DNA of 64,000 nucleotides from Nymphaea colorata (Eukaryota > Streptophyta > Magnoliopsida > Nymphaeales > Nymphaeaceae), in NCBI RefSeq assembly GCF_008831285.2, contig NC_045139.1:32833706-32897705 (forward strand). The letters are read 5' to 3'. Below the pieces are notes generated by a model, which was not told the DNA's origin, made no database searches, and saw only the letters and a program-made list of their open reading frames with translations. The translations under genes were made by a program, and so were the position numbers. This document shows, piece after piece, positions 14,191 through 26,023 of this stretch. The stretch's first letter is position 1. The number at the start of each line of letters is the position of its first letter.

Positions 14191-16125
14191 ATGGATGCAG
14201 TCAATCTACTCTCACTCCCAGCTCAGCCAATCACCTCCCATTCGTTTCGCCCTCCTTCTTACAGATTATCTTTCTGCGCCAGAGTGCAAACCAACGCTTC
14301 GACCAGCCTAGCTATCACCCAGGAGACACCTCGTTACCAGTCAGAGAATGGGAGCGACGGGTTTGTGGGGAGCCGTCGTCTGTCCCGCCAGCTTAACACC
14401 AAGAACCCCACCGGGATTTCCAGACAGATTCGTCGTTTCTGTAAACAGGGCAATCTCGGAAAGGCCTTGGCGGTGTTAGATTACGCCGAGAAGCGTGGAA
14501 CTCCGGTGAGTATCGCCGCCTTTGCTGCTCTCCTGATCTTCTGCACCAAAGCCAAGTGCCTGAAGGAAGGCAAACAGGTGCACGTCCATATTCGCATCAA
14601 TGGTCTCGAAGAGAATGAGTTCCTCTGCTCCAAATTGGTCAGCATGTATGCTGCTTGCGGTAGCATGGAAGACTCCAAGTTGGTCTTCTCCAAATTGCAG
14701 ACGCGCAGCGTCTTTCCTTGGAATAATCTGCTCAGGGGTTCCGTCATCAATGGAGGTCATAGCAAAGACGTGCTGGGGATTTTCTCGCATATGCGAGAGG
14801 CGGGAGTCGAGCCGAATGTATATACTTTCTCGTGCTTGTTGAAGAGAATTGCGGGTTCTTCGGCCCTTCGGCATGGCAAGATGATACATGCTCACCTGGT
14901 GAAAACTGGGTTGTTCTCGGATTCCATAATTCAGACCGTCTTGATGGATATGTACTTTAAATGCGGCAAGGTCTACCTCGCCCGTCAACTATTCGATGAA
15001 ATGCGCGAACGAGATATTGTTCTGTGGGGTGCAGCAATTGCAGGATTTGCACATAATGGATTGCGGAGGGAGGCAATTGATTCTTTCCGAGAGATGTTGA
15101 ACCATGGTCATGTGCCCAATTCAGTTATTCTCACGTCCATAATTCCAGTTTGTGGGGATATGGGTCTGATCATGCATGGTAAGGAGATCCATTGCTTTCT
15201 GATCAAGACTGGCTACTTCAAGCATATATTTATTCATGCTTCCCTGGTGGATATGTATTGCAAATGTGATGATTTGGTGTTGGGTAGGAGAGTGTTCTAC
15301 GCATTCCGACAGAGGAATGTGGTCACGTGGACCGCTCTCATTTCTGGGTATGCCCATAATGGGATGCTGGACAGGGCCTTGAAGTCTGTCATCTGGATGC
15401 TGCAAGAGGGTGTAAAGCCAGATTTGGTGACAGTGGCAACCATCATTCCCATTTGCAGCGAGCTAAAAGCCTTAAGAACTGGGAAAGAAATCCACTGTTA
15501 CGCGCTGAAGAAAGGGATTCTTCCAAATGTTTCTATAGCAACTTCTCTTATAGTTATGTATTCCAAGTGTGGAGTCACAAGAAGTTCACTTAATTTGTTT
15601 GAGAAGATGGAGAAGAGAAATGCCATCACCTGGACAGCCATGATGGAGTCACTTGCAAGAGATGATCGCCTGCATGATGCACTCGATATGTTTAGATCAA
15701 TGCAGCTTTCTAAACATAGAGCGGATTCAGTTACAGTTTGTCGAGGTCTAAATCTTTGTGCTGAAGTAAGAGCCCTGAAGTTGGGGAAGGAGTTGCACGC
15801 ACAGGTCTTGAAGAAAAAAATTGAATCTAATCCATCTGTTTCTGCAGAAATCGTAAGAATGTACGCTAAGTGCGGGCACATCCAGACAGCCAAACAGGTC
15901 TTTGATGCGATAGCTTCCAAGGGTTTGATTACATGGACTACTATTATAGAGGCGTATGGAATGAACAACCTAAGTATGGAAGCTTTTGCTCTCTTTGAAC
16001 AGATGAAAGAGGATGGTTTTAGTCCCAATCATTTTACTTATGCTGTGCTGATTGAAATCTGTCGAAACTGTGGTCTACGAGAAAAAGAAGAATTATTTGT
16101 GCAATCCCTATCGGCTTTGAGTTGA
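14191..16125 (+). CDS. PPR protein, At1g71460-like, chloroplastic
   Basis: A 644-residue intronless pentatricopeptide repeat protein of the PLS type, without E or DYW domains. PPR proteins bind organelle RNA; the specific target is unknown. The N-terminal ~75 residues are Ser/Thr/Arg-rich and look like a plastid transit peptide. Repeats run from about residue 85 to the end, for example GKQVHVHIRINGLEENEFL, YSKCGVTRSSLNLFEKM, TWTAMMESLARDD and TWTTIIEAYGMN. The remembered Arabidopsis At1g71460 product follows the same order closely, including HVHIRINGLE, LDMYFKCGKV-like and SKHRADSVT-like blocks. The protein stops soon after HFTYAVLIEICRNCGL, where the Arabidopsis protein has roughly 45-50 more residues. 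I read no homologous continuation in other frames just downstream. Confidence 0.92.
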   Translation: MDAVNLLSLPAQPITSHSFRPPSYRLSFCARVQTNASTSLAITQETPRYQSENGSDGFVGSRRLSRQLNTKNPTGISRQIRRFCKQGNLGKALAVLDYAEKRGTPVSIAAFAALLIFCTKAKCLKEGKQVHVHIRINGLEENEFLCSKLVSMYAACGSMEDSKLVFSKLQTRSVFPWNNLLRGSVINGGHSKDVLGIFSHMREAGVEPNVYTFSCLLKRIAGSSALRHGKMIHAHLVKTGLFSDSIIQTVLMDMYFKCGKVYLARQLFDEMRERDIVLWGAAIAGFAHNGLRREAIDSFREMLNHGHVPNSVILTSIIPVCGDMGLIMHGKEIHCFLIKTGYFKHIFIHASLVDMYCKCDDLVLGRRVFYAFRQRNVVTWTALISGYAHNGMLDRALKSVIWMLQEGVKPDLVTVATIIPICSELKALRTGKEIHCYALKKGILPNVSIATSLIVMYSKCGVTRSSLNLFEKMEKRNAITWTAMMESLARDDRLHDALDMFRSMQLSKHRADSVTVCRGLNLCAEVRALKLGKELHAQVLKKKIESNPSVSAEIVRMYAKCGHIQTAKQVFDAIASKGLITWTTIIEAYGMNNLSMEAFALFEQMKEDGFSPNHFTYAVLIEICRNCGLREKEELFVQSLSALS

Positions 16126-18040
16126 TCTGCTTGGCTACAGTCTAATTTTGCAGACAAATGGAAACTGCAGTATAAGTTTGAGGCTCCTCCGTGTGAATAT
16201 CCATAAGAGGAATTTGTCTTGATATGCTTTATTTCATTGATTAGATCATAGTCTTGTTGTAACATTATTTTTTACTAATTTTAATGTCGAATAATATCTC
16301 CATTTTTTTAATGTTATAGTACAGAAAAAGTTGCTCCAAATGTGTAAGGAGGATGCTTATAATTGTCTGCATTGACCTGTAACTCCAATTATTTTTTCCT
16401 CATTTTGCTTGTAATAATATTTTGGTGCGCATTCATCAAGCACAGAGAAAGATGTAACATAAGGACTTAAAATAAATCCTGACAAATATACTGTCTTAAA
16501 CTATTTCTAATGACAAAAGGCATTCTGTAAGCACCCAAAAGCCATTCTGTAAGCACCTCTTCAACAACTCCAATTTGAATGAAGTGGTTGCGAATTGTTG
16601 GCTCGAGGCCGTGAAGCAGCCTTAATGCATATGTTCGGCTCCTTCCTGTCATTTTCTGTCCAATTGTTAACTTACGGATGTTATTGACACACATTATTCA
16701 GAACCTTGTCCATCTGCCAAATTTTCCAAATGATGGTGTAAAAACTAAAAATCCCAATGTTGTCAAACAATGTAAGAAGAAAGAACAAATTCCTCATTTC
16801 CTCTCTGTATTCATGCAAGCAGCATCTTGGCAAGGTATTCACCAGGCTTCTGTAACCGATCTAGTATTTGCAACCGACCTTCAACCCGCAGAGATAGGCA
16901 TCAGAAAGCCCTGGGAAGACCCTTGATAGATAAAAATATTTATGCAACTTCTCTGCCTCCTGAAGCTTCTCTTCGTAGATGGACTTTCGAATGAGAGGTT
17001 CAGTACACTGCAGCATCCATTCCAGTAAAGTAACTCTGTCATTTTGCTGAGCCTGTCTTCCAATTTCAACCAACAGCAGTTCATCCATCTCCATATTTCA
17101 TAATGACATCTTTACAAACAGGACACTAAATTAACTCGGCCATTTTGTTGAACCAGACCCTCCAGTCTCCAGTCTTCTTCGCAACTGCATAAATGGTAGC
17201 TCATCTCCATATTTTTGATAATGGCATCTTTCTAAACAGGAAAATGATGTTTGGCTACCAACCACAAGTTTCATCTTGGACGTGAAAGTCGAGCGGATGT
17301 CCCTGCTCAGCACCTAATTTGCATCTCCATTCGACTTGTAAGGACTACTTTCTTATACTGCAAAGAGGGAAATGTCTTACGAGCAAGTTGAAGCATGTAA
17401 ACTGTGAAGATCTCGCTTCTTGGTACTAACGCAACTCTGGATCTAAAGGGTAGTGGGAAGGAGGAGGGCTTCGACTCTAGCTTTGGATCATATGAGTGAG
17501 TGAGAATTACTGTAAATAAAAAGGGGATCTCAGCAGTGATGTTAGATTCATGGTAAATAAACAAAAACCGTTCAATGGAGGTACAATGACCGGACTCAAG
17601 ATATATAATTTGAGATTCTTACGTTGTGTTTGATGGCCTCGGATTTCACGCCACAATGTAAACAAACATTTTACCACTAGGGGAATTAAAGGATTTGAGA
17701 TCTTCAATTTATGGTTACAATCTCAAAGTCAGATGAAATGAGATTTGATCTTAAACCTGCAGATGTAAGATTATCAATTATCTCAAATCAGATATCACTG
17801 CTGATTTTATATCTGTTACAGTGTTACTGAACGATACAATGAATCAGTCCGCGAAGATGATCACTCATTTAAAAAAAAAAAAAACTTTTTTATTTATAAA
17901 TTAAAAATAAATATTCATTGTTGTTAAATTGAAAAGAAAAAACCCGTGCAACGTGCACAAGAGGCTTTAATGGAATTCTATTAGAATGGCGCCAAAAAAT
18001 CTAAAAATTTCTCTGCCGCGAAAGTCCAATCCCTTCTTCG
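16126..18040. other. Intergenic between PPR gene and DUF2358 gene
   Basis: Contains the 3' UTR of the PPR gene, two diverged copies of a ~100-bp sequence (17030-17240), an AT-rich stretch with A-runs near 17,870, and the DUF2358 promoter. Minus-strand open frames of 75-77 codons at 16467-16694 and 16861-17094 have some protein-like composition, but I do not recognise them. Confidence 0.55.
17030..17240 (-). repeat. Two-copy diverged tandem repeat (~100 bp)
   Basis: The segments 17030-17122 and about 17131-17240 share a start (taactctgtcattttgctg and taactcggccattttgttg) and an end (tcatctccatatttcataatg / tcatctccatatttttgataatg, then catcttt...aaacagg). On the minus strand both units can be read as MEM followed by a run ending in QQN. 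This suggests an old local duplication, possibly of a coding exon of unknown identity. Confidence 0.55.
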
Positions 18041-20367
18041 ATGGCTACCCTCTCGCGGCTGCCACCGATTTCCGACTTGAACGGTCGCCGGCGTCTTCCT
18101 CTCCAAAAGAAGACCAGCCTCAGAACCACCTCGTTCCGCTGTGAAAGCCGGCCTCCCAGGATCCCCGGCGACGAGGAGACTGGTTCTGGCAGCAACGCCT
18201 TGCTGAAGCTCGCTTGGTATGGCTCCGAGCTCCTCGGTGTAGCCGCTTCGGTTTTCAGACCGGCTGCTCCGGAGAAGATTATCCGTCAGACCGAGCTAAC
18301 CCGAGACGAGGCGGGCGCCGTTGCCCGGGAGGAAGTAGTGAAGGCGATCAAGGAGGATTTCAATCGTTCGTACTTCGTCACGGGTGCGTTCGCGTTGCTT
18401 CATTTTCAAATCGATTAATTGTTCTATTTGTCTCATTCTCTTTGACTGGGGAAGAAAATCACGTTTAGTGGTTGGAATAAGTTATTCGCTGCTTGATATG
18501 TGATATATTCGATTTCTCACTGGCTATGAACGCCGGATTGAGCTGATATTACAGAATCCATCTTTCGGTTTTATTGAGCTAAGGACATTCTTGTTCCATG
18601 ATGACACACAAAGAAATTTATGGAGCGCTGGCTCATTGCAGTTGCTACCGGGAAGGAACTTGCATTTTCACACTCACATCTAAACAACACTAATCTGATG
18701 AAGGTCGGGTTTATGAATGAGCAAAAACTTTCAAGCAGGACATCATGATTAGTACATATAGATGTGTACACTGTCGTGAATCTTAGTTTGGAACAGCATC
18801 TGGGTTTCATGGTAGGATTTTGATCTCTTACTTCTTCAACACGTCGCTCTTACAGGAAACTTGACTACCAGTGCATATGAAGAAAATTGTGAATTTGCTG
18901 ATCCAGCTGGCTCATTCAAAGGACTGCTGCGTTTCAAGAGAAACTGCTCAAACTTTGGACTGCTTCTGGAGAAATCCAATATGAATCTTATGAAATGGGA
19001 GGATCTAGAGGTAGAAAAATTGCTTATAAGTCCTTAGTAATTTATTTATGAAGTATCTAAGTAGGTTCGCATATATATATATATATATATATTCCACATC
19101 CTTGGACCCTGGTTTTTAGGGCACCACATCCACACCAACATTCGAACCTTCATCCATGGTTGCATCAATTTTTGTTATCATTTTTGTGCAGGATAAAGGA
19201 GTTGGGCACTGGCGATTTATCTGTGTGATGTCATTTCCATGGAGGCCTATCCTTTCTGGTAAGATCTTTTGTTGTCGGTTGCATCAGATGTTGGGATCTT
19301 GTGGATTGAGGATATTCACTGACAGAAGAGTTATAATTCGCAGCTACTGGATATACAGAGTATTACTTCGATGGTCAGTCAGGAAAAGTTTGCAGGTACT
19401 ATTTGCACTATAACTTTATTTCCCTATGTAAATCATGCAAGGTTATTAGTTGTTTATTATAATGTTTCAAATTTGGCCCATAAAATTCAATTTCGATATT
19501 CATCTGTCGAAATTAATGTCCTTACGAAGTGAACAAGTAACAGCATTCTCAAATGGTATGATTCGAGTGAAGGCTTTTTATTATCTTCGGGTAACACCAA
19601 GAGTCAAATTCTTTGATGAGGCCCTTATCTCATTTGCAAAAAAGTTCTTCATCAAGCCTTTCTTTTTCCATAAAAATAATTTCTTGTTTTTTGTGATACA
19701 GTGCTTCAGAGTTTTTCAGTATGTTCTGGGAGCATATTTCTTCAGCTCCTTTTTCTGGGTTGAAGTAGACAAGAAAACTGCATGTTGTCGCTTTGTTTAC
19801 AGATCAAATTCTACTGACCTGGAATTTAGAAGTGCTGGAGTTTGAGATTCCCTTATGTTTGACAGTAGCGTCTCCATTTTGTTCTTGGAAAGCTGAAGAC
19901 CATCCCTATGTTGAAAGGAAATTTTTCCAATAAGTCTGACATTGCAAGAGAAAAAATGTCCATTTCGCAAGAATATTCGAAGGTGTATATATTTGTAATT
20001 AGTTTAACTGATTTTCATTATCTCATTTTTATAGTTTATTTGGTTTTCTTTGTTGGAGACAACTCAGGTAAATTTGAACTCTATATGCTATATATTTTTT
20101 CCACCAAATCACATATTAAATTTCATCATGCTTTAAAAGTTTGTGTTTGTGTATTTTCGTGTGAGCAGCTCTCTTAGTGCTCTTGACTAGGATTCTAAGC
20201 GGGTTTTTGGATTCTGAACATAGTTCACTACATGAGTTCTTAATTGTGCTTTACTGAGTTTTGCTGAACCAACTTCTTTGGATGTCAGACATGTGGAACA
20301 TTGGAATGTCCCCAAAATGGCTTTACTGAAGCAAATATTTAGACCCAGTCGTCTGCCACGTGAATAG
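18041..20367 (+). CDS. DUF2358 family protein, probably plastid
   Basis: Exons 18041-18383, 18856-19010, 19192-19258, 19344-19395 and 20289-20367 join in phase with GT-AG introns to give 231 residues. The family's function is unknown; DUF2358 is, as I recall, placed in the NTF2-like fold group. The first ~40 residues (MATLSRLPPISDLNGRRR, then a Lys/Thr/Arg-rich stretch) look like a chloroplast transit peptide. The conserved core follows: EEVVKAIKEDFNRSYFVTG, NLTTSAYEENCEFADPAGSF, KGLLRFKRNCSNFG, DKGVGHWRFICVMSFPWRP, TGYTEYYFDGQSGKVCRHVE and HWNVPKMALLKQIFRPSR, ending in LPRE and a stop. Intron 2 carries an AT microsatellite (19071-19092). Open frames inside the introns are chance. The start is the first Met, in the same GC-rich exon as the transit-like region. 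Confidence 0.92.
19071..19092. repeat. (AT)n microsatellite in intron
   Basis: Eleven AT units in intron 2 of the DUF2358 gene. Confidence 0.95.
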
Positions 20368-21718
20368 AAAACGGGATAGTGTCCAGTAAGTGGGTAAACT
20401 GTCGAGTGTTGAGCCTTCTACATTGAGGTTTGCATTATCTGTCTCTATTCTCAGAAATATCTCACCGTCATGCGGATGCTGAGGTGAGTTGAAGGCAGGA
20501 CGCTTATTTTGGAGAAACTGTATATATTTTGTCTCTTTGAGTTATATTCTTGCTACCGTCACCATGCGTTTAAAGTCCATGCTTGAAGGCTGATGCAGTA
20601 TGTTAGCGTGCAACGACTATTTTGCTTCTATAGAGTAAAGCCATCTACATATATAGTAGGTGAATCTGCTTCTTTGGACTGCTAAACCTTGTAATTATCG
20701 TGATCTTTTGTGAACCTTCTGTTGTATTAATTTTATTTACTTAGGTGATGGTCTAAACATATTTCATTTGATAAAGCAAATTCTTCTTTCCTCCTGATAT
20801 CTCTCCCTCTCGTCATCGTCGTTCATTCTTTTGTTAGGCAGACCAGCTTGTTGCATAGCAACCTTTGTTCAAGTCATCGTGCTTGAGATTTTTTTAGTTT
20901 TGCCGTTTTCATGATGGCCTGAGTACTAAATTTCATCAGGCCAAAGCTCTTTTACGTGTCCATATACAGAAGAAAAACATGCCGCATTTGCACGTCTTTG
21001 TACATATATACACATGTATACAATTTGAAGTAGTGAAGAGAGATAACATGTAGATGTGCATGTGATTATGTGTTTGTATGATCTCGGTTTTAAGTTTGAA
21101 ATACCCAGTACTACCATATTTGCATACGTGCCAAACAACAGAAAATTTCACGATAATTTATGTAAAATTGTGGCTTTATGTTTATACTTTTTTCGATAAG
21201 CCTCTCGAATTGAAGCTTCCAAATGAAAACTGGATATCGTGTCAACACCTAGGTCCTTAATCCCTGTATCCGGTTGGACTTGTTAATGCTACAATAGTAG
21301 CTAATGAGCTAACCAACCAGACTTACGATGTTGTTAAAGGTGTCAAAGCATATTTATATCTATATTTTGTACCAATACGATAAGGCCTAACCAGCAAACA
21401 AAAAATTCAGGAATGATAGACGATATTGGCTATTCACCATGACCCTTCCAAACAGCTTAAGCTTAGATTTATAGTTCATAGTGTGCATTAAAGTCCGGTC
21501 TGATCCTGTTTATAGTTGCCAAATGGCTGTTGTAGATATGTAAACAAGTGAAAGTGAGAAGAAAGAAAAATAAATTTCCAAAAGCATGTCAAAATTTTAT
21601 GTACATATACTGAAACAGAATCAATATGTCGATCTCAACGTAATGCAGGACAATAAACACCAATCTCTCCACAATAAATGTGAGATTCGCCTACAATGCC
21701 TTATAGCCAATTGCTTAT
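20368..21718. other. Intergenic between convergent DUF2358 and PPR-DYW genes
   Basis: Holds the 3' regions of two convergent genes. The sequence is AT-rich without a gene-like frame. The minus-strand PPR-DYW gene has AATAAA-like signals on its own strand near its end but none is decisive. Confidence 0.5.
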
Positions 21719-23995
21719 CTACCAGTAATCTTGACAAGAACATATACCGTCTTTGAAGTGATGAAAACGTGTGGTATCCCTCATAACAATTTCCCGGCTA
21801 GTCACCTTTGAGATGTATTTGCTAGCAGAATGACAATCACTGCAAATACGAAGATTTTTTGTTATCAAAATACTGGTTCCAGGTGGGGTGTTCAGCAGTG
21901 CGAACATAATAGCTAACTTTTCACTATGATGACCCAGAATCCTCTCCTTTTCACTCTCCTCAATGTCGTGAAGTTCTGCCTCGGTATCAGGAACATAACC
22001 AGCATCTCTGAGAACGGGTGCCAGCTTATTCCACATTGCAAAGAGCTCCTTCATATGAGCATGATTTGTTTCACCAACTGTGAATGAATATGTGGTATTC
22101 TTGACAGTCACCCAACTGCAACCAAGTTTCTTCCTCAACCCCTTATCCTTCATCATTTTCCTAACATCAGCGACCTCCTTCCATCTGTTACCTGCTGCGT
22201 ACATGTTTGCAAGTAGCACATGAGTGGGTATGGAGTTTGGCTCTAATTGAAGCAGATTCTCTGCAGCTTCTCTACCAAGTTCAATGTTTTTGTGCACTCT
22301 GCAGGCAGCCAGGAAAGTACTCCAAATTATCGGATCAGGTTCAAATGGCATCCTGTCAATGAAGGCTTTTGCTTCATTTAAGCGGCCAGCACGAGACAGC
22401 AGATCGACCACACATCCGTAATGATCCATCCTTGGCAAGATGCCATAATCTTGGCTCATCGATTTGAAATAACCCAGACCTTCTTCTACAAATCCTGCAT
22501 GAGTACATGAAGAAAGAACCCCAATGAATGTAATGAAATCAGGTGTCAACCCAATCTGCAGCAAGGCGTCAAACAACCTAAGGCCTTCTTGACCATGCCC
22601 ATGTTGGGCGTGGCCAACAATTATTGAATTCCACGATGACAAGTTTCTAAAACGCATGCTCTCAAAGACCTTCCTGGCATCCTCTATACAACCACATTTT
22701 GCATAGAAGGTAATCAGTGTGTTGCAGACGGAAACATCTATGTCAAAACCAGTTTTCACAATATCAGCCTGTTGCTGTTTCCCAAGATTCAGGTCATTTA
22801 TGGTGGTGCAAGCATCAAGTGTGCTAATGAATGTATGATCATTTGGTTTGATTCCCATTTTACGCATAACAGCATAAAGTCTTAAAGCCTCATGACCGTC
22901 TCCATCTTGTGCATGTGCTGCAATAATCGATGTCCATGAGACAACATCCTTGCTTTCTATACTCTCAAAAATCTCCCCAGATATACTCAATTGCCCACAC
23001 TTTGAGTATGCTGCCATAAGAGCATTGCTGACAGTAACATGGCAGTATAACCCAATCTTGATGCATAGGTCATGAAGCTGCAGAACCGACCATAAATTTC
23101 CCAAACCTCCAGATGATGCCAAAGTACTAGCCAAAGTGTGCATGTTAGGCACAATTCCTTCAAGCAGCATCTGCCTAAACATCGATAATGCTTTCTCATG
23201 ATCATCATGTTGTCCGTATGCAGCAATAATTGCACTCCAGGACACAACATCTCGGCCGGGCATTTCATCAAACACTTGACAAGAAGACTCCAAAGATCCA
23301 CACTTGGAATACATGGTTAACAGGGCATTGCCAACCGCGAAATAGGACACAAGACCGGCCACAACAACATAAGCATGCAATACTTTCCCGCGGCTAAGCC
23401 CTACAGCATCATCACTACAGGAGCTCAATACGCTAGCTGCTGTGAAATCGTTTCCCATCACTCCTGCTCGGCGCATGCCGGCGAGCAATTCCCAAGCATT
23501 CTCACTCCTCCCCCTCTGTGCATAACCAAATATCATCGCCGTCCAGGCAACCACATTCCTATGAGGCATTCCGTCAAACACTTTCCTCGCCGCAACCAAA
23601 TCACTGCATTTCACATACATGGCAATGAGAGAACTTCCTACATATACATCAGAACCCAATGAACTGGCTATGGAGTAAGCATGAATCTGCTTACCCTGGT
23701 TTAAAGCTCCAATTTCAGCACAATACTTTAGAACAGAAGCTGCCATGAACTGATCCAGAGGCGTCCCACCTGATACCATGTTGCGGAAGGATCGATTATC
23801 GTCTTGACGACGACCATGTTCTTCGACTCTCATCATAATGGAAGTAGAAGAAGAAGAAGAAGAAGAGCGCCCAGAAGCAAAGATGCCTGCCAGGACAAAC
23901 CGTTTGAAATGGCGATACCCATCTCCAATTCTTGCAAGAAGCGGTTTCAGACGTAGAGAAGAGAGACGCCTCTGCAAAGAGGGAGCCAAAAACAT
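21719..23995 (-). CDS. PPR-DYW protein, putative organelle RNA editing factor
   Basis: A 758-residue intronless PLS-class PPR protein with E and DYW domains. Such proteins bind a site in plastid or mitochondrial RNA and help convert C to U. The N-terminus MFLAPSLQRRLSSLRLKPLL is Arg/Leu-rich, fitting organelle import. PPR motifs run from about residue 80 to 540 (e.g. NALLTMYSKCGSLESSCQVF, DVVSWSAIIAAYGQHDDHEK). The E region lies around 540-605 (ANMYAAGNRWKEV). The DYW domain keeps the zinc and catalytic residues of the deaminase signature: HSE at about 690-692, CSDC at 718-721, FHHFKDGICSC near 745-754 and the terminal DYW. It therefore looks intact. I cannot name the target site or the Arabidopsis orthologue. 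A GAA/TCT run codes for a serine run near residue 43. Confidence 0.94.
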   Translation of the reverse strand: MFLAPSLQRRLSSLRLKPLLARIGDGYRHFKRFVLAGIFASGRSSSSSSSTSIMMRVEEHGRRQDDNRSFRNMVSGGTPLDQFMAASVLKYCAEIGALNQGKQIHAYSIASSLGSDVYVGSSLIAMYVKCSDLVAARKVFDGMPHRNVVAWTAMIFGYAQRGRSENAWELLAGMRRAGVMGNDFTAASVLSSCSDDAVGLSRGKVLHAYVVVAGLVSYFAVGNALLTMYSKCGSLESSCQVFDEMPGRDVVSWSAIIAAYGQHDDHEKALSMFRQMLLEGIVPNMHTLASTLASSGGLGNLWSVLQLHDLCIKIGLYCHVTVSNALMAAYSKCGQLSISGEIFESIESKDVVSWTSIIAAHAQDGDGHEALRLYAVMRKMGIKPNDHTFISTLDACTTINDLNLGKQQQADIVKTGFDIDVSVCNTLITFYAKCGCIEDARKVFESMRFRNLSSWNSIIVGHAQHGHGQEGLRLFDALLQIGLTPDFITFIGVLSSCTHAGFVEEGLGYFKSMSQDYGILPRMDHYGCVVDLLSRAGRLNEAKAFIDRMPFEPDPIIWSTFLAACRVHKNIELGREAAENLLQLEPNSIPTHVLLANMYAAGNRWKEVADVRKMMKDKGLRKKLGCSWVTVKNTTYSFTVGETNHAHMKELFAMWNKLAPVLRDAGYVPDTEAELHDIEESEKERILGHHSEKLAIMFALLNTPPGTSILITKNLRICSDCHSASKYISKVTSREIVMRDTTRFHHFKDGICSCQDYW

Positions 23996-24892
23996 GGGTT
24001 TTGCCTCTTTTGCATGAACAGCATGGGCGAGATCAGTGGCGGACTCAAATTACTACATTTGAAAACGCCGAGAAAGCATCACACGGGTAGACGGACCCTG
24101 CCGGGCCGCCTTCTATCCACCAGGGGATCGGATTCGGATAATTTGGTTGCATTTAGAATAGAATCACTGTTGCCGGTACCGGTATGGCACCATATCCATT
24201 TGCTTAACAATAAGTCCGCGTATTTTTTGTTCTTCAAAATTAACAAATTAAATATTTAAAGTTGACTTGAAAAATTAAAAAAAATATAAACTCTAATAGG
24301 TCATGCACCTTGTCGATACAGATTCATCTTTTTTTTTTTTAATGTCTACCGTCTTTCGAGTAAAATCATCAAGATCAACACCATAATGCATTCAAGGTTT
24401 ACATCTACCAACTTGGACACAACGCTTGTCCTATGCCCCTTATAGCAATAGGGGTTGATCTTGACTATACAAAATTCAACTTGAAAAAAAGTCTGACATA
24501 CAACTTCCTTTAAATGTTGGGATCATATCTTAACTATTTGGTGAAATCTTAGATGTGAGCCTTATCTTATGTAACCTCACTTTAAATGTACGGTTTTGGC
24601 AGATTGTGATTTCAAAAATATGAAATTAAAACTTGTCATATGTCTATTCTTGAATTTTAAGTCAGAAGTGTGAAATGAGAGGGGTGTCTCCCTTAAAACT
24701 TGTGGATTTTTAAAATACAATGGTCACAGATGCATGACTTAATTTAAGCATTTTTTGTTTTCATAACCTTATTAGAAATTAAAGATTCATGTATCTAATA
24801 CCTGAGATGCAGAATAATCTTCAGGTGAATGGCAAGAAAAATATTTCATCCCACCACCTGAAATGAGGACCAAAGCACCCTCTCCTTCTACT

Positions 24893-25277
24893 TATAGTGT
24901 GGTATAAAGTCCGTATAAAGTCCATAGTCACAGAAAACGCGTTTTTTTGAAACAAGCGTGATAAATTAAATGGTAGTTTAAAACTTTAAAAAAACGTATT
25001 TTTTCACTCTTTTTTTTCACTTTTTTCAGTTTTTTTAATGCCAAACGTTTTTTTTTCACTTTCGATTTTTATTTGTCGTAAATCTACTTATCTTATGATG
25101 TTTGTGTTATTAGTTTCTCACTTATTTTTATTTTTCTCTCATTTTTATTTTTTTAAAATTTTTAAAAATTTACCATATTTTTCCTGTACTTTTTCCGTTT
25201 TTTTTTCAAGTTCACCGTATTATACCCGAAAAAAACTTCCGAAATGTTATTTGTAACTATGGTATAAACTCACTATA
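24893..25277. mobile_element. Probable TIR MITE with T-rich core
   Basis: The left end TATAGTGTGGTATAAAG, then CCATAGTCACA, is mirrored at the right by TGTAACTATGGTATAAAC then TCACTATA. These form imperfect inverted ends about 35 bases long around a very T-rich interior of some 300 bases. The limits are taken from the inverted match. The duplication at the target is not clear (possibly TA), so the superfamily is uncertain. Confidence 0.5.
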
Positions 25278-25876
25278 AAAATCAAATTAGTAATTGATCT
25301 CACTTGTTTTTGGCATATAGATAGTTCAGTTCACTTGTTTGCAGCTAATTTTCCATGTAGTAATCCGATTCGAATCCGAACCGTCTGCATTAGCCCGTGA
25401 CATTTCTTAATACAAGTGGTAGGTTAAGGTGACACATCAAGTTGTTAGTTTGAGTGCTCACCACACCCTTCTTAACTTTATGCCTTTCACCTAACATGAG
25501 CACATGGGCCTCTCTCTGCCCCTGGGCATCCCATTTTTAAACCTTGCTTCCTTTGCTTGTTCTTATCTGTTGGACTAAGAAGTATCAGCTCACTTTGTTC
25601 ACCAAATAATTCATTATGTGAAGTGTGAAAATTTCACTAATCCTGCATTCAGATCTCCTCCGATCTAAGGTTTGAGGTGATTTAAAATTCTCGCAGATTT
25701 GAAAACCGCAGATCTCATATTTGACTCCCTCGCATCCGAAATTCACTATTGTAGTGTTTGATAGTATTGCATCTCGTATCCGAGATTGTATTAAAAGGTG
25801 TGTATTTTGATGATTTTAGTAGCATGGATTTTAAATCCAAATTATATACAGATCTAAGATCTTGGTGATCACACAG

Positions 25877-26023
25877 CAGTGGCGGAGCTACTTCGTGCCT
25901 GTTGTGGACAATTGCCCACACCAGCTTGTAAAATTTGTTTTATTTATATATTGATACTTTATCTTTTTTTACTAATTTTACATATGAGTGCCCCTTAACC
26001 AGAAATTTCTGGCTCTGCCAATG
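25877..26023. mobile_element. Small hAT-like MITE (147 bp) with 8-bp TSD
   Basis: The left end CAGTGGCGGAGCTA is mirrored by CTGGCTCTGCCAATG at the right. The flanks TCACACAG (25869-25876) and TCTCACAG (26024-26031) match at seven of eight bases. An 8-bp duplication fits the hAT superfamily. The element is far too short to encode a transposase. Ends of the same type occur near 13,131 and 33,679. Confidence 0.6.

Noticed and set aside
14476-14988. 170-codon minus-strand frame, and similar ones at 15498-16028
   Set aside because: Antisense shadow of the PPR coding sequence.
22987-23301. 104-codon frame inside the PPR-DYW gene
   Set aside because: Other-frame shadow of an intact 758-codon gene.
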